Assembly: GCA_022072175.1 (NCBI GenBank)
Contig: JAJVIE010000003.1
Location: 776,001 to 840,000, forward strand
DNA length: 64,000 bases
Reading direction: 5' to 3'
From: Candidatus Omnitrophota bacterium
GTDB taxonomy: Bacteria; Omnitrophota; Gorgyraeia; 2-02-FULL-51-18
Numbering within the stretch: the first letter of the stretch is position 1; the number at the start of each line of letters is the position of its first letter. The position numbers and the translations under genes were made by a program. The notes under the pieces were generated by a model that made no database searches, was not told the DNA's origin, and was given only the letters and a program-made list of their open reading frames with translations. Below are positions 16,369-26,030 of this stretch, one piece after another.

Positions 16369-18114
16369 CTATCGGAGGGTTGGGAGTATCTCCAGGACCG
16401 CGCTTTCGAGCGCCGTTAGGTCGACCAGGCGGGTCTCCCCGGTACGGCGCGCCTTGATCTCGGCTTTGCCGTTCTTGAGGTTCTTGGGCCCCAGGACCAC
16501 CCGGAGGGGCAGCCCCAGCAGGTCGGCGTCGTTGAATTTCACCCCGGCGGTCTCCTCGCGGTCATCGACGAGCACGTCGATCCCCGCCGCGGCGAGCTTA
16601 GGACTGCTCTCCAGCTCACCGGCCAGGCGCTGGGAGAGCTCGTCCTTGGGGTCCAACATCAGTACGGTCAACTGGTAGGGGCTGATGGCGCGGGGCCACA
16701 CGATCCCCTTGTCATCGGCGTGCTGTTCGATGGCGGCCGCCAGGATCCGATTGACCCCGATGCCGTAACAACCCATGATCATCGGATGCTCCTGGTGCTG
16801 GGCATCGAGAAAATGCGCCTTGAGCGGCACCGAATAGCGCAGGTTGAGCTTGAAGATGTGACCGAGCTCGATCGCCGTACGAAACTCCAGATCCACGGCC
16901 TTCCCATCGATGAGGCCGCGGTCTCCCTCCACCGCCTGCCTGAAATCCCCGACCACGATATCATGGCCCGCGCCAGCCACGTCGCCGACGTTGACGTCCA
17001 CCAGATGCTGGTCGGGTTCGTTGGCGCCCGTGACGAAATCCTTGAGCCTCAACACGTCCTCGTCGACGTACAGACGGCACGGCTTGAGAGCGATGGGTCC
17101 CGTAAAACCGAAAGCCGTACCCAGACCCGCGATCGCTTCACGTCCGGCCAGATGAGCTCCGGGCTCGCATTGCTTGATCTTGTACTCGCTCACCTCATGA
17201 TCGCCGCGGACCAGCACACCGACGAGCCGCGAGGCCCCGCCTTCCTGAGGGACCTCGAAGATCATGGTCTTCACGAGGTCCTGGGGCCGTTTCTTGAGGA
17301 ACTGCGCAACCCCCTCGACGCTGCTGTGATGCGGGGTGTGTACCTTGCGATACCGGACCTCGGGTGCTGAGCTGCGGGACAGGGCCAGACCCTCGAGCTG
17401 ACGCGGGGCCATCTCGACGCTCATGACGGTGTCCGTGCCCGCGAACTTGACCATGCGGTCCTCTCCGGCGTCCGAGAACAATACGAACTCCTGTGAGCCG
17501 CTGCCGCCCATCGCGCCCGGGTCGGCCTTGACCACGAAGTAATCCAGTCCGCAACGGTCGAAGATGCGGCAATAGGTCTCTTTCATCGTCTCGTACGTCC
17601 TGTCGAGACAATCGGGTGTGGCGTGGAAACTGTAGGCGTCCTTCATGATGAACTCGCGGCTGCGGATGACGCCGGAGCGCGGGCGCATCTCATCACGGAA
17701 CTTGGTCTGGACCTGGTACAGCAGTTGGGGGAGCTGGCGGTACGAGCGCACTTCGCGCCGGACGAGATCGGTGATGATCTCCTCGTGGGTGGGTCCGAGC
17801 ACGTTCTCCTTGCCATGCCGGTCCTTGAAGTGGAACATGTCCTCGCCCAGGATCGCATAGCGGCCCGACTCGCGCCACAAGTCGGCCGGATGCAGAGCGG
17901 GCAACAGCACCTCGAGCGCTCCGGAACGATCCATCTCCTCCCTGACGATGGCCGCGGCCTTATGAAGGGCTCGCAGCCCCAGGGGCAAGTAGCTGTACGT
18001 GCCGCTGGCGAGCTTGCGGATGAGCCCGGAACGGATCATCAGCCGATGGCTCTTGATCAGGGCTTCCTGAGGATTCTCCTTGAGCGTCGGAACGAGCGTG
18101 CGGGACCACCTCAT
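16369..18114 (-). CDS. proS: Prolyl-tRNA synthetase (bacterial, long form)
   Basis: Class II synthetase of 581 residues charging tRNA-Pro. The N terminus matches the bacterial form (RWSRTLVPTLKENPQEALIKSHRL). The catalytic core shows LGPTHEEIITDLVRREVRSYRQLP and FRDEMRPRSGVIRSREFIMKDAYSFH. The insertion (editing/YbaK-like) domain lies at ~230-390 (HSSVEGVAQFLKKRPQDLVKTMIF), and HPMIMGCYGIGVNRILAA is motif 3. The C-terminal anticodon-binding domain holds ELSQRLAGELESSPKLAAAGIDVLVDDR. ATG 18114 overlaps the rseP stop (ATGA). Last gene of the hpf-to-proS series, followed by a terminator. Confidence 0.95.
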   Translation of the reverse strand: MRWSRTLVPTLKENPQEALIKSHRLMIRSGLIRKLASGTYSYLPLGLRALHKAAAIVREEMDRSGALEVLLPALHPADLWRESGRYAILGEDMFHFKDRHGKENVLGPTHEEIITDLVRREVRSYRQLPQLLYQVQTKFRDEMRPRSGVIRSREFIMKDAYSFHATPDCLDRTYETMKETYCRIFDRCGLDYFVVKADPGAMGGSGSQEFVLFSDAGEDRMVKFAGTDTVMSVEMAPRQLEGLALSRSSAPEVRYRKVHTPHHSSVEGVAQFLKKRPQDLVKTMIFEVPQEGGASRLVGVLVRGDHEVSEYKIKQCEPGAHLAGREAIAGLGTAFGFTGPIALKPCRLYVDEDVLRLKDFVTGANEPDQHLVDVNVGDVAGAGHDIVVGDFRQAVEGDRGLIDGKAVDLEFRTAIELGHIFKLNLRYSVPLKAHFLDAQHQEHPMIMGCYGIGVNRILAAAIEQHADDKGIVWPRAISPYQLTVLMLDPKDELSQRLAGELESSPKLAAAGIDVLVDDREETAGVKFNDADLLGLPLRVVLGPKNLKNGKAEIKARRTGETRLVDLTALESAVLEILPTLR

Positions 18115-19220
18115 GGCTGACGGCCTTTCAGATGCGCGAGCCCGGACTCGACGCCCGATCTCAGGTTGTCTAGAACGGCGAAGCGCCGGATGTCCTGGAA
18201 GATCACGAACATCATCAGGATCAGGATGAGCCCCATACCGACCTGCGTCATGCGCTCCTTGACGGCTTCGCGCAGCGGCCCGCCCTTGATCTTCTCGATC
18301 AGGATGAAAAGGACATGCCCTCCGTCCAGCACCGGTACAGGCAGAAGATTGAGCACAAAAAGGCTGACGCTGAGCGACCCGGTGAAGTACAGCAAGTAGG
18401 CCCAGCCCATCTCGGCGGCCTGCTGGGTCATGTAGTAGATGCCGATCGGGCCCGTGACCGACTCCTTGAACGGCATGGAGCCGGTGATCATCATGCCGAT
18501 GGACGCGAAGATCATCGAGGTCATGGTCCACAAACGCTCGGCGCCCATCCGGGCCGCCGTGAGCGGGTCGTGAGGGATATGCGCGATCTCGGCGGACGGG
18601 GCCACGCCGATGAAAGGGACCCTCCGCCCCTTGCCGAGAGCGTCCTTGGCCTCCTGGCTCTTAGGGGTGATCGCGATGCGCATCGGCTCATCGCCCCTCA
18701 CGACGGTCAGGGACAGACGGCCTTCCGTCGCGCGGATCCGCTCCAGGAGCTCTTCCCAGTCCGACACCAACTGGCCATCGACCGCACGGATGACATCGCC
18801 TTCCTTGAGCCCCGCCATCGACGCGGGCGTGTTCTCAAGGACCTTGCCGATGCGCGTGGTGAGCACCGGCTCGCCGATGAGGAACACCGACGTGAACAAC
18901 ACGAAGGCCAACAGCGCGTTCATCAGGGGCCCGGCGACGACCACTGCCAATTTCTGGAGGGACGACTTGGACTGGAACTCATCGGGCTTACCCTTGGCCT
19001 CCTCCGGACTTTCCCCGGCCAGCTTGACGTAACCTCCGAAAGGCAGCAACGAGAACGCGAACTCCGTATCACCGAACTTGCGACCGAAGAGCACCGGGCC
19101 GAAACCGATGGAGAACTTATCGACGCGGATGCCCGCCAGACGAGCCATCAGATAATGACCGTACTCGTGGATCACCACCAGCACGCTGAGTACGGCGATA
19201 AAGGTCAATGCGCCTCGCAC
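18111..19220 (-). CDS. rseP: Site-2 protease RseP family, membrane zinc metalloprotease
   Basis: Inner-membrane protease of 369 residues, which cuts transmembrane segments of anti-sigma factors and signal-peptide remnants. HEYGH (residues 18-22) is the zinc motif within the first helix, and NLLPVPVLDGGH near 300 gives the third ligand. A single PDZ domain (about 120-190: GKVLENTPASMAGLKEGDVIRAVDG) lies between; E. coli RseP has two. GTG 19220 overlaps dxr by 16 bp. The dxr-rseP-proS order is common in diderm bacteria. Confidence 0.92.
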   Translation of the reverse strand: MRGALTFIAVLSVLVVIHEYGHYLMARLAGIRVDKFSIGFGPVLFGRKFGDTEFAFSLLPFGGYVKLAGESPEEAKGKPDEFQSKSSLQKLAVVVAGPLMNALLAFVLFTSVFLIGEPVLTTRIGKVLENTPASMAGLKEGDVIRAVDGQLVSDWEELLERIRATEGRLSLTVVRGDEPMRIAITPKSQEAKDALGKGRRVPFIGVAPSAEIAHIPHDPLTAARMGAERLWTMTSMIFASIGMMITGSMPFKESVTGPIGIYYMTQQAAEMGWAYLLYFTGSLSVSLFVLNLLPVPVLDGGHVLFILIEKIKGGPLREAVKERMTQVGMGLILILMMFVIFQDIRRFAVLDNLRSGVESGLAHLKGRQP

Positions 19221-20353
19221 AATCTCCTCGTTTCTTCAGATGCCCAACCATGGATGCGCAGGATATCCTGCAACCCCGGCCTCTCCTCGTGCCGGTGCGA
19301 CGACAACACGCGCTCGATGACGCGCGGGATGTCGGTGAAAGCGATCCGGTCCTGCAGATAAGCGCCCACCGCCACCTCATCGGCGGCGCTGAGCACGCAC
19401 GGGGCGCTCCCGGACCGCCGGGCCGCCGCGTACGCCAATTGCAGGCACGGGAACTTGCGTGTGTCCGGCGCCTCGAACCTCAGGGCCGGCCCTGAACGGA
19501 AATCGTACCTCAAAACAGGCGGCACGGTCCAGCGGTCCGGATGCGACAGCGCGTACTGGATGGGTAGACGCATATCGGTCACTCCCAGCTGGGCCAGCAC
19601 TGAACCATCGCGCATCTCGACCATCGAATGCACCACCGCCTCCGGATGCACCAGCACATCCACCCTCTCCACCGGCAGGCCGAACAGAACGGCCGCTTCG
19701 ATGACCTCCAATCCCTTGTTCATCAACGTCGCGGAGTCGACCGTGATCTTGGGACCCATTTTCCAACGCGGGTGGTTGAGGACCTGGTCCTTCGTCAGCC
19801 CTCCGAACAGCTCCGGCGGCACGTCCTTGAGCGGGCCCCCCGAGCTGGTCAGGAGGATGCGCTCCACCCCATCGAGGTCGTGTCCTTCGAGGCACTGGAA
19901 GATCGCGCTATGCTCGCTGTCGACGGGTATAAGCTCCGCGGACGGATGCCGCTCGAGCTCATCCACGATGAGACCGCCGGCCGCGACAAGGACCTCTTTG
20001 TTGGCCACGGCGACCCGGCGACCGCGGCGGATGGCCGCAACGACGGGACCGAGCGACTCGGTGCCTGACGCGGCGGCCAGTAGGATGTCCGCGTCACAGG
20101 CCTCGACGAAAGAGTCCAGCCCTTCGGCGGACGAAAAGACCTTGCCGGGGCCGCCGGCCTGCAGATAATCCGAGGCGCCGCTCTTGAGGTACACGCTCTC
20201 GGCGCCGAACTCGCGGGCCTGCTCGGCCAGCAGGGCGGCATTGCTGGCCGCCGCGAGCCCCTTGACCCGGATCCGGTCACGGTGCGCGCGGACGACCTCA
20301 AGAGCATTGCGGCCGATCGACCCGGTCGACCCCAGGATCGTGAGCGTTCTCAC
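19205..20353 (-). CDS. dxr: 1-deoxy-D-xylulose 5-phosphate reductoisomerase
   Basis: Second enzyme of the MEP isoprenoid pathway, 382 residues; NADPH-dependent. NADPH fold: LTILGSTGSIGRNALEVVR (3-21). Metal and substrate motifs: VDSEHSAIFQCLEG near 143, LTSSGGPLKD near 170, MGPKITVDSATLMNKGLEVIEA near 200, and VHPEAVVHSMVEMRDGS near 237. GTG 20353 overlaps the cdsA stop (GTGA). Isoprenoids made here feed the undecaprenyl synthase two genes upstream. Confidence 0.95.
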   Translation of the reverse strand: MRTLTILGSTGSIGRNALEVVRAHRDRIRVKGLAAASNAALLAEQAREFGAESVYLKSGASDYLQAGGPGKVFSSAEGLDSFVEACDADILLAAASGTESLGPVVAAIRRGRRVAVANKEVLVAAGGLIVDELERHPSAELIPVDSEHSAIFQCLEGHDLDGVERILLTSSGGPLKDVPPELFGGLTKDQVLNHPRWKMGPKITVDSATLMNKGLEVIEAAVLFGLPVERVDVLVHPEAVVHSMVEMRDGSVLAQLGVTDMRLPIQYALSHPDRWTVPPVLRYDFRSGPALRFEAPDTRKFPCLQLAYAAARRSGSAPCVLSAADEVAVGAYLQDRIAFTDIPRVIERVLSSHRHEERPGLQDILRIHGWASEETRRLCEAH

Positions 20354-21198
20354 GGATACAGGACCTTCAGGTGAAAATAGAAGATCGGCGCCGTAAAGAG
20401 AACGCTGTCGACGGCATCGAGGAAACCTCCCATGCCGGGGAGAAAACGACCCGAATCCCTCGCTTGGCAGAAACGTTTCATCAACGACTCCGACAGGTCA
20501 CCGATCTGGCCCACGACGGCGATGAGCGCTCCGAGCACGATCAGATGCGGCAGCGCCAGCGGTCGAGGCAGATACGGCCCGAGGGCGACCGAAGACAGGA
20601 CGCTCAGCGCGATCCCTCCCGCAAGACCCTCGAGGGTCTTGCGGGGGCTCACATGCGGTACGAGCGTGTTGCGACCGAACAGCGTCCCCACGCTGTAGGC
20701 CCCGATGTCACAGGCCTTGGTGACGATGAGCAGGTAGCCGCACCAGATGGCACCGCCGTACAGGAAGCGGATCTTGATCAGGAAGCTCAGGAACCAGCTG
20801 ACGTACAGGATCCCGAATAAGGTCAGCGAGATCCCGATCAGCGACTGGGGGTTGTCCTTGCGGAAGAACTCCATCACGAACAGGAACAGACATCCGAGCA
20901 CGAGGAACAGGATCTCCCCCGACTGGGTCCCGCCGTATTCCATGTAGACGATGGCCGGGATGAGCAGGCCCATGCTCATGCCGAACACCCTGTAGACGGG
21001 GATGCCCCCCTGTCTCAAGAGGGCCAGGAACTCGAACAACGCCAGACCCACGAACAGAGCGACTTGCACCGCGAAGAAGATGGGCGGCAGTTCCAGCAGC
21101 ACGTAGGCGGTCAGCCCGATGAGGACCGTACTGGTCACCAGCCTGCGGCCGAACTTCGCCGCGGCCGACCCGGACGCGCCGTCCGCCCGAACGTTCAT
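20350..21198 (-). CDS. cdsA: Phosphatidate cytidylyltransferase
   Basis: Integral membrane enzyme of 282 residues making CDP-diacylglycerol from CTP and phosphatidic acid. About eight hydrophobic segments are visible. The CdsA C-terminal signature is present: RDSGRFLPGMGGFLDAVDSVLFTAP, along with DIGAYSVGTLFGRNTLVPHVSPRKTLEG. ATG 21198 overlaps the uppS stop; an upstream extension to 21324 is only the shadow of uppS. Uses phosphatidic acid of the kind made by PlsC (plsC is elsewhere in the window). Confidence 0.93.
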   Translation of the reverse strand: MNVRADGASGSAAAKFGRRLVTSTVLIGLTAYVLLELPPIFFAVQVALFVGLALFEFLALLRQGGIPVYRVFGMSMGLLIPAIVYMEYGGTQSGEILFLVLGCLFLFVMEFFRKDNPQSLIGISLTLFGILYVSWFLSFLIKIRFLYGGAIWCGYLLIVTKACDIGAYSVGTLFGRNTLVPHVSPRKTLEGLAGGIALSVLSSVALGPYLPRPLALPHLIVLGALIAVVGQIGDLSESLMKRFCQARDSGRFLPGMGGFLDAVDSVLFTAPIFYFHLKVLYP

Positions 21199-21971
21199 GC
21201 GCTGACGTCCCCGAAGCGGCGCTCGCGAGTGGCGTACTCTCTCAAGGCCTCGAAGTAATCCTCGCGGGTGAAATCCGGCCAGTATTTGCGGGTGATGTAG
21301 ATCTCGGTGTAGGACATCTGCCAAAGCAGGAAATTGCTCAACCGCATCTCTCCGCTGGTGCGGATGAGCAGATCGGGATCGGGCAGGCCCTTGGTGTACA
21401 AGTGCTCGGAGAAAACCGCTTCATCCAGCGCGCGCTCGGCCGATCCGGGGTCCGCGGCGGCGCGGCGCATGAGCTGCCGGACCGCGTCGAGGATCTCGGT
21501 GCGGGCGCCATAGTTGAGCGCGATGACCAGCGTCAACTTGGCGTTGGTCGAGGTCCTCTTCTCGGCGTCCCGGATCTTCTCGAGCGTCCGCGGAGGCAGC
21601 GCCTCGGTGCGTCCGATGGTGCGCAGGCGTACGCCCTGACGCTCGAGATCGTCCAGCTCGCGCACGATGAAGTGATCGAGCAGGTCCATCAGCACGCCCA
21701 CTTCGTCCTTGGGGCGCTTCCAATTCTCCTGACTGAAGGCGTAGAGCGTGAGCACCGGGACCCCGGCGTCAAGGGAAGCTCGGACGATCTCGCGGACGGT
21801 CTGTACGCCGGCCTGGTGTCCGGCGACTCGCGGCAGTCCGCGCTCCGTCGCCCAGCGGCCGTTGCCGTCCATGATCACGGCGACGTGCTGTGGCAGGCGC
21901 TGCGGCAGGTCCGGCGCGTCGGACCGCGCGCGGTTGGCGGTGTCCTTGGCCGCGTCGGAGGACAGGCTCAT
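21195..21971 (-). CDS. uppS: Isoprenyl transferase (undecaprenyl diphosphate synthase)
   Basis: Cis-prenyltransferase of 258 residues giving the C55 carrier lipid for peptidoglycan and O-antigen precursors. Signature: HVAVIMDGNGRWATERGLPRVAGHQAG near 30-56, with the catalytic Asp in MDGNGRW; LYAFSQENWKRPKDEV near 82; and LLIRTSGEMRLSNFLLWQMSYTEIYIT near 205. The N-terminal 25 residues are variable. ATG 21971 overlaps purA. Confidence 0.94.
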   Translation of the reverse strand: MSLSSDAAKDTANRARSDAPDLPQRLPQHVAVIMDGNGRWATERGLPRVAGHQAGVQTVREIVRASLDAGVPVLTLYAFSQENWKRPKDEVGVLMDLLDHFIVRELDDLERQGVRLRTIGRTEALPPRTLEKIRDAEKRTSTNAKLTLVIALNYGARTEILDAVRQLMRRAAADPGSAERALDEAVFSEHLYTKGLPDPDLLIRTSGEMRLSNFLLWQMSYTEIYITRKYWPDFTREDYFEALREYATRERRFGDVSA

Positions 21972-23281
21972 CCGAGCCGGCCCAAGAACAGGGTCTGGTC
22001 CTCGTGTTGTCCGACGGACAGGATGCTGACCGGCGCTCCGAGGTGACCGGACAAGCGTTTGAGATAAGAGATGGCGCGCGCGGGCAGGTCCTTGAGACGG
22101 CGGGCCGAGGACGTGTCGCTCATCCATCCCGGCAGGGTCTCATAGACCGGGACGGCCTCCAACTGCGCGGTCAGGGACGCCGGGAACTCGCGGTAGAGCT
22201 TGCCGCGGTAGCGGTACCCGACACAGACCTTGATCTCCTCAAGCCCATCGAGAACGTCGAGCTTGGTGATGGCCAGCTCGGTGATACCGTTGACACGGCA
22301 GGAGTAACGCGCCAGCACTGCGTCGAACCATCCGCAGCGGCGCGGGCGACCGGTCGTCGCGCCGAACTCCTTGCCCTTCTGCCGGATCTTCTCCATGAGA
22401 CGTGAGTCGAACTCGGTCGGAAAAGGACCCTCTCCGACGCGGGTCGTGTAGGCCTTGACCACTCCGATGATGCGCGAGAACGCGGTCGGGGGCACGCCCG
22501 TGCCGGCCGCAGCTCCCCCCGAGCAGGTGGAGCTGGAGGTCACGAAAGGATAGGTGCCGTGATCGATGTCCAGATGGGTCCCTTGGGCGCCTTCGAACAG
22601 CACCCTCTTGCGCCGTTCCAAGGCTTGGAACAGCAAGAGAGAGGTGTCGGCCACGTAGGGACGCATCTTAGCGGCATAGCCGAGATACTGCTTGTAGATC
22701 GCCTCAAAAGCGAATCCCTTGTAACCGTAAAGTTTACGGAAGATCTCGTTCTTCTCGAGGAGCGCGCGGCGCAATTTCTCGCGGAACAACGCCGGCTCAT
22801 AGAGATCGACGACGCGGATCCCGGAGCGCAGAGCCTTGTCCCCGTAGCTCGGTCCGATCCCCCTGCCCGTGGTGCCGATCTTGATGAAGCCTTTCTTGTC
22901 CTCACGCAAACGATCGTAGATGCGATGGTACGGCAGGATGAGGTGGGCGCGCTCGCTGACGAACAGACGTCCCTGGACCCGGATGCCCTTGGAGCGCAAC
23001 ATCGCGATCTCCTGCATGAGGGCCTCGGGGTCGATCACGACGCCGTTGCCGATCACACAGCGGACACCGTCGTGCAGGATGCCGGAAGGTACCAGATGCA
23101 GCACGAACTCGCCCCGGGCCTTGACGACCGTGTGGCCCGCGTTGTTGCCGCCCTGGTACCGGACGACATAATCGGCGTCCTGGGACAGGATGTCGATGAT
23201 CTTGCCTTTGCCCTCGTCGCCCCATTGAGCGCCGACGACGACGCAGGCCGGTGACCGGCGGGCGTTCTTGACGGAAGCCAT
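21968..23281 (-). CDS. purA: Adenylosuccinate synthetase
   Basis: GTP-dependent enzyme joining IMP and aspartate in AMP synthesis, 437 residues. Motifs: VVVGAQWGDEGKGKIIDIL (P-loop-like, with catalytic Asp), YQGGNNAGHTVV, IGTTGRGIGPSYGDKALR near 127, and GAQGTHLDIDHGTYPFVTSS near 225. RVGEGPFPTEF and TGRPRRCGWFD follow. ATG 23281 shares a base with the serA stop (TGATG). Confidence 0.96.
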   Translation of the reverse strand: MASVKNARRSPACVVVGAQWGDEGKGKIIDILSQDADYVVRYQGGNNAGHTVVKARGEFVLHLVPSGILHDGVRCVIGNGVVIDPEALMQEIAMLRSKGIRVQGRLFVSERAHLILPYHRIYDRLREDKKGFIKIGTTGRGIGPSYGDKALRSGIRVVDLYEPALFREKLRRALLEKNEIFRKLYGYKGFAFEAIYKQYLGYAAKMRPYVADTSLLLFQALERRKRVLFEGAQGTHLDIDHGTYPFVTSSSTCSGGAAAGTGVPPTAFSRIIGVVKAYTTRVGEGPFPTEFDSRLMEKIRQKGKEFGATTGRPRRCGWFDAVLARYSCRVNGITELAITKLDVLDGLEEIKVCVGYRYRGKLYREFPASLTAQLEAVPVYETLPGWMSDTSSARRLKDLPARAISYLKRLSGHLGAPVSILSVGQHEDQTLFLGRLG

Positions 23282-24897
23282 CAGAGGCGGATCAACTTCG
23301 CGTCGAGGATGTTCTTGGCCTTCTTGATCTCCTCGAGAAGCTTGTCGGGCACGGCGCTGTCGATCTTGAGCAGAGTGCGGGCCTGTCCACCCGGCACGTC
23401 GCGACCGAGGGTCATGCCGGCGATGTTGACGTTGTTGCTGCCGAGCAGCGATCCGATCTGACCCACGATACCCGGGACGTCGCGGTTGGCGATGAGCAGG
23501 ATATATCCCTCGGGCACCGCCTCGACGTCGAAATCGTCCAGACGGATGATCCTGACGTCCTCGCGACCGAAGACCGTACCCGCCGCCACGAAGCTCCGGC
23601 GGTCCGTCCGCACCTCCACCCGGATCAAATTGGAGTACCGGTGCTCATCGGAACTCTTGGACTCGGTGATCTTGATGCCGCGCTCACGCGCGAGAAAAGA
23701 AGCGTTCACGTAGTTGACGCTCTCGGCCAGGATCGGCGACAGAAGACCCTTGATCGCGGCCACGGTCACCGGAGTGGTCTCGTACTTGCAGACCTGTCCA
23801 TGGTAGTGGATGTCCACCTGCAGGATCTGCCCTTCGATGAGCTGGGCCTGCAGCGCTCCGATCTTCTCGGCCAGACCGATGTACGGCCTCATCTGCCCGA
23901 GCACTTCGGGGTCCACGGCCGGGACGTTCACGGCATTGCGGACGCCGCGGCCGAGAAGATAATCGGCCACGCTCTGGGCCACGTCGACACTGACGGCGAT
24001 CTGCGCCTCTTCGGTCGAAGCGCCCAGGTGCGGGGTCACGATGACCTGCGGGAGCTTGAACAGCGGGTGGTCTTTGACCGGCGGCTCCTCCTCGAACACG
24101 TCCAGCGCCGCCCCGGCGATGGTGCCCGCGGCGATCGCCTTGGCCAAGGCCTGCTCGTCCACCAGTCCCCCACGGGCGCAATTGATGATACGGGCGGTCT
24201 TCTTCATCTTCTGGAACTGCTTCTCTCCGATGAGGTTCTTGTTCTCGGCCGTCAGAGGCATATGCAGCGTGATGAAATCCGCTCTCTGCACGAGCTCATC
24301 GACGCTCACGAGCTCGACGCCGATCTCATTGGCCTTCTCGGCCCGGAGGTAAGGATCATAAGCGACCACGCGCATCCCGAAAGCCTGGCCGCGCTTGGCG
24401 ACCTCGGAGCCGATGCGGCCGAGCCCGAGCACGCCGAGCGTCTTGTCCATCAGCTCGACTCCGGTGAACTTCTTACGCTCCCACTTGCCGCTCTTGAGAG
24501 AATCATTGGCCAGCGGGATGTTGCGCGCCAGGGCCATGAGAAGACAGAATGTGTGCTCCGCTGCGGAGATGGTGTTGCCGCCGGGGGTGTTGATGACGAC
24601 GATGCCTTTCTTGCTCGCCGCCTCGAGATCGACGTTGTCCAGTCCGACACCGGCACGGCCGATCACCTTGAGCCTGGACCCGCTCTCGATGACCTCGCGC
24701 GTCAGCTGCGTGCCCGAGCGCACGATGCACGCGTCGCTCTGGGAGACCTCCTTCTTGAGCTCCTCGAGCGGGAGCTTCGTTTTGACGACCACATCGAGCG
24801 CGGTCTCCTTGGCGAAGAGGGCCAGACCCTCCTCCGCCAGATCATCACAGACGAGCACGCGGTACTGCTTCTTCTCCGTCAATGTCGCTTGACCCAT
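23281..24897 (-). CDS. serA: D-3-phosphoglycerate dehydrogenase, long form with ASB and ACT domains
   Basis: First step of serine synthesis, 538 residues. Substrate and NAD domains: the nucleotide fold is LGVLGLGRIGSEVAKRGQAFG, with catalytic residues in NCARGGLVDEQAL and HLGASTEEAQ. Residues ~325-455 match the ASB (intervening) domain, and the C-terminal ACT domain begins at about 465 (ILLIANRDVPGIVGQIGSLLG), usually the serine-binding regulatory part. AGGAGG lies before ATG 24897. The class V aminotransferase immediately upstream is a candidate partner for the next step. Confidence 0.95.
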   Translation of the reverse strand: MGQATLTEKKQYRVLVCDDLAEEGLALFAKETALDVVVKTKLPLEELKKEVSQSDACIVRSGTQLTREVIESGSRLKVIGRAGVGLDNVDLEAASKKGIVVINTPGGNTISAAEHTFCLLMALARNIPLANDSLKSGKWERKKFTGVELMDKTLGVLGLGRIGSEVAKRGQAFGMRVVAYDPYLRAEKANEIGVELVSVDELVQRADFITLHMPLTAENKNLIGEKQFQKMKKTARIINCARGGLVDEQALAKAIAAGTIAGAALDVFEEEPPVKDHPLFKLPQVIVTPHLGASTEEAQIAVSVDVAQSVADYLLGRGVRNAVNVPAVDPEVLGQMRPYIGLAEKIGALQAQLIEGQILQVDIHYHGQVCKYETTPVTVAAIKGLLSPILAESVNYVNASFLARERGIKITESKSSDEHRYSNLIRVEVRTDRRSFVAAGTVFGREDVRIIRLDDFDVEAVPEGYILLIANRDVPGIVGQIGSLLGSNNVNIAGMTLGRDVPGGQARTLLKIDSAVPDKLLEEIKKAKNILDAKLIRL

Positions 24898-24909
24898 GGT
24901 CCCCTCCTG

Positions 24910-26013
24910 CTAGCGCCGGGCGGCGGCGGCGTACCCCGCCTTCTCGAGCGCGTCCCGAAACGCGGTCAATCCCCTGTCGGCGGCCGCGTCGGTGCAGGCC
25001 GCGCCCATGTGCGCGAAACGCACGATCTTGCCCTGCAATTCGCCCTGTCCGTCGGCCATGATCACCTTGTGAGTATCGCGCATGGTCTTGATGACGTCCT
25101 TCGAGGCCACGCCGTCGGGCATCACGATCGCCGTCAGAGCGTTGGAGGCTCGCTGAGCGAACAGCTTGAGCCCCATCGCGGAGACCTCGGAACGCACGCG
25201 CCGCGCCACCCGTTCATGACGCGCCCAGACCTGTTCCATACCCTCCTCGAGCAGCATCTTGAGGGCCTCCTCGAGGCCGCGCACGAGGCTGACCGCCGGC
25301 GTGAACGGCGTGTCGTTCTTCTTGAGGGCTTTGAGCGTATCGGCAAAGTTGAAATAGTATTTGGGCAGGTCCGACCTCTCGATCATCTTGACCGCGCGTT
25401 CGTTGATCGCTACGAAGCTCAGGCCCGGAGGGAGCATCAGCCCCTTCTGACTGCCGCAAACAACGACATCGACGCCCCAATCGTCCATCCGCAACTCATC
25501 GCAACCCAGACCGCTGATGGCGTCGACCATCAGCAGTGCGCCGCTGTTGCGGGTGAGCGCGGCCACGTCCTTGACCGGATGGGTGACGGCGGTGGACGTC
25601 TCGCAGAGGGTCAACAGAACGGCCTTGGCGTCGGCGTGCTCCTTGAGCGCCTGCCCGACGGCTTCCGGGGTCACGGCCTGACCGTACGGTAGTTCATAGC
25701 TCTTCACGTCCAACCCATAGACACGTGCGATGTCACGGTAACGCTCGCCCCACTTACCCGCCGATACGGAGAGGACCTTGTCCCCGCGGCGAAGGAGATT
25801 GAGGATCGAACCCTCCATCGCGCCGGTGCCGGAAGACGCGAACGTCAGTACCGGTTGGGCCGTGCAGAACACGCGCTGCAGGTCCCGGTTCACCCGCTCC
25901 AGGATCGCCTGATAGTCCTTGGTGCGGTGGTGGATCATCGGCACGCTCTGAGTGTCGAGCACGCGTTTGGGGACCTCGGTCGGTCCCGGTGTCAACAGCA
26001 GGAAATCTCCCAT
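24910..26013 (-). CDS. Class V aminotransferase (serine-pyruvate / alanine-glyoxylate type; possible phosphoserine aminotransferase)
   Basis: PLP enzyme of 367 residues. Start LLLTPGPTEVPKRVLDTQS is typical of the alanine-glyoxylate/serine-pyruvate family. PLP-binding features: FASSGTGAMEGSI (58-70), CETSTAV near 137, DAISGLG near 164 and the lysine K190 in CGSQKGLMLPPG. Thirteen bases from serA, it may supply the phosphoserine aminotransferase step, as proposed for similar gene pairs in some archaea and thermophiles, or work in glycine/glyoxylate exchange. The sequence does not settle the substrate. No serC or serB gene is in the window. Confidence 0.82.
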   Translation of the reverse strand: MGDFLLLTPGPTEVPKRVLDTQSVPMIHHRTKDYQAILERVNRDLQRVFCTAQPVLTFASSGTGAMEGSILNLLRRGDKVLSVSAGKWGERYRDIARVYGLDVKSYELPYGQAVTPEAVGQALKEHADAKAVLLTLCETSTAVTHPVKDVAALTRNSGALLMVDAISGLGCDELRMDDWGVDVVVCGSQKGLMLPPGLSFVAINERAVKMIERSDLPKYYFNFADTLKALKKNDTPFTPAVSLVRGLEEALKMLLEEGMEQVWARHERVARRVRSEVSAMGLKLFAQRASNALTAIVMPDGVASKDVIKTMRDTHKVIMADGQGELQGKIVRFAHMGAACTDAAADRGLTAFRDALEKAGYAAAARR

Positions 26014-26030
26014 GGCAGTGGTCCCCTTGT

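Noticed and set aside
13809-16457. An 882-codon open frame on the plus strand
   Set aside because: Antisense to infB, nusA and rimP and running through two hairpins; no conserved motif and no ribosome site.
18115-18531. N-terminal extension of proS upstream of ATG 18114
   Set aside because: It is the out-of-frame shadow of the end of rseP; ProRS begins at RWSRTLVPTLKE.
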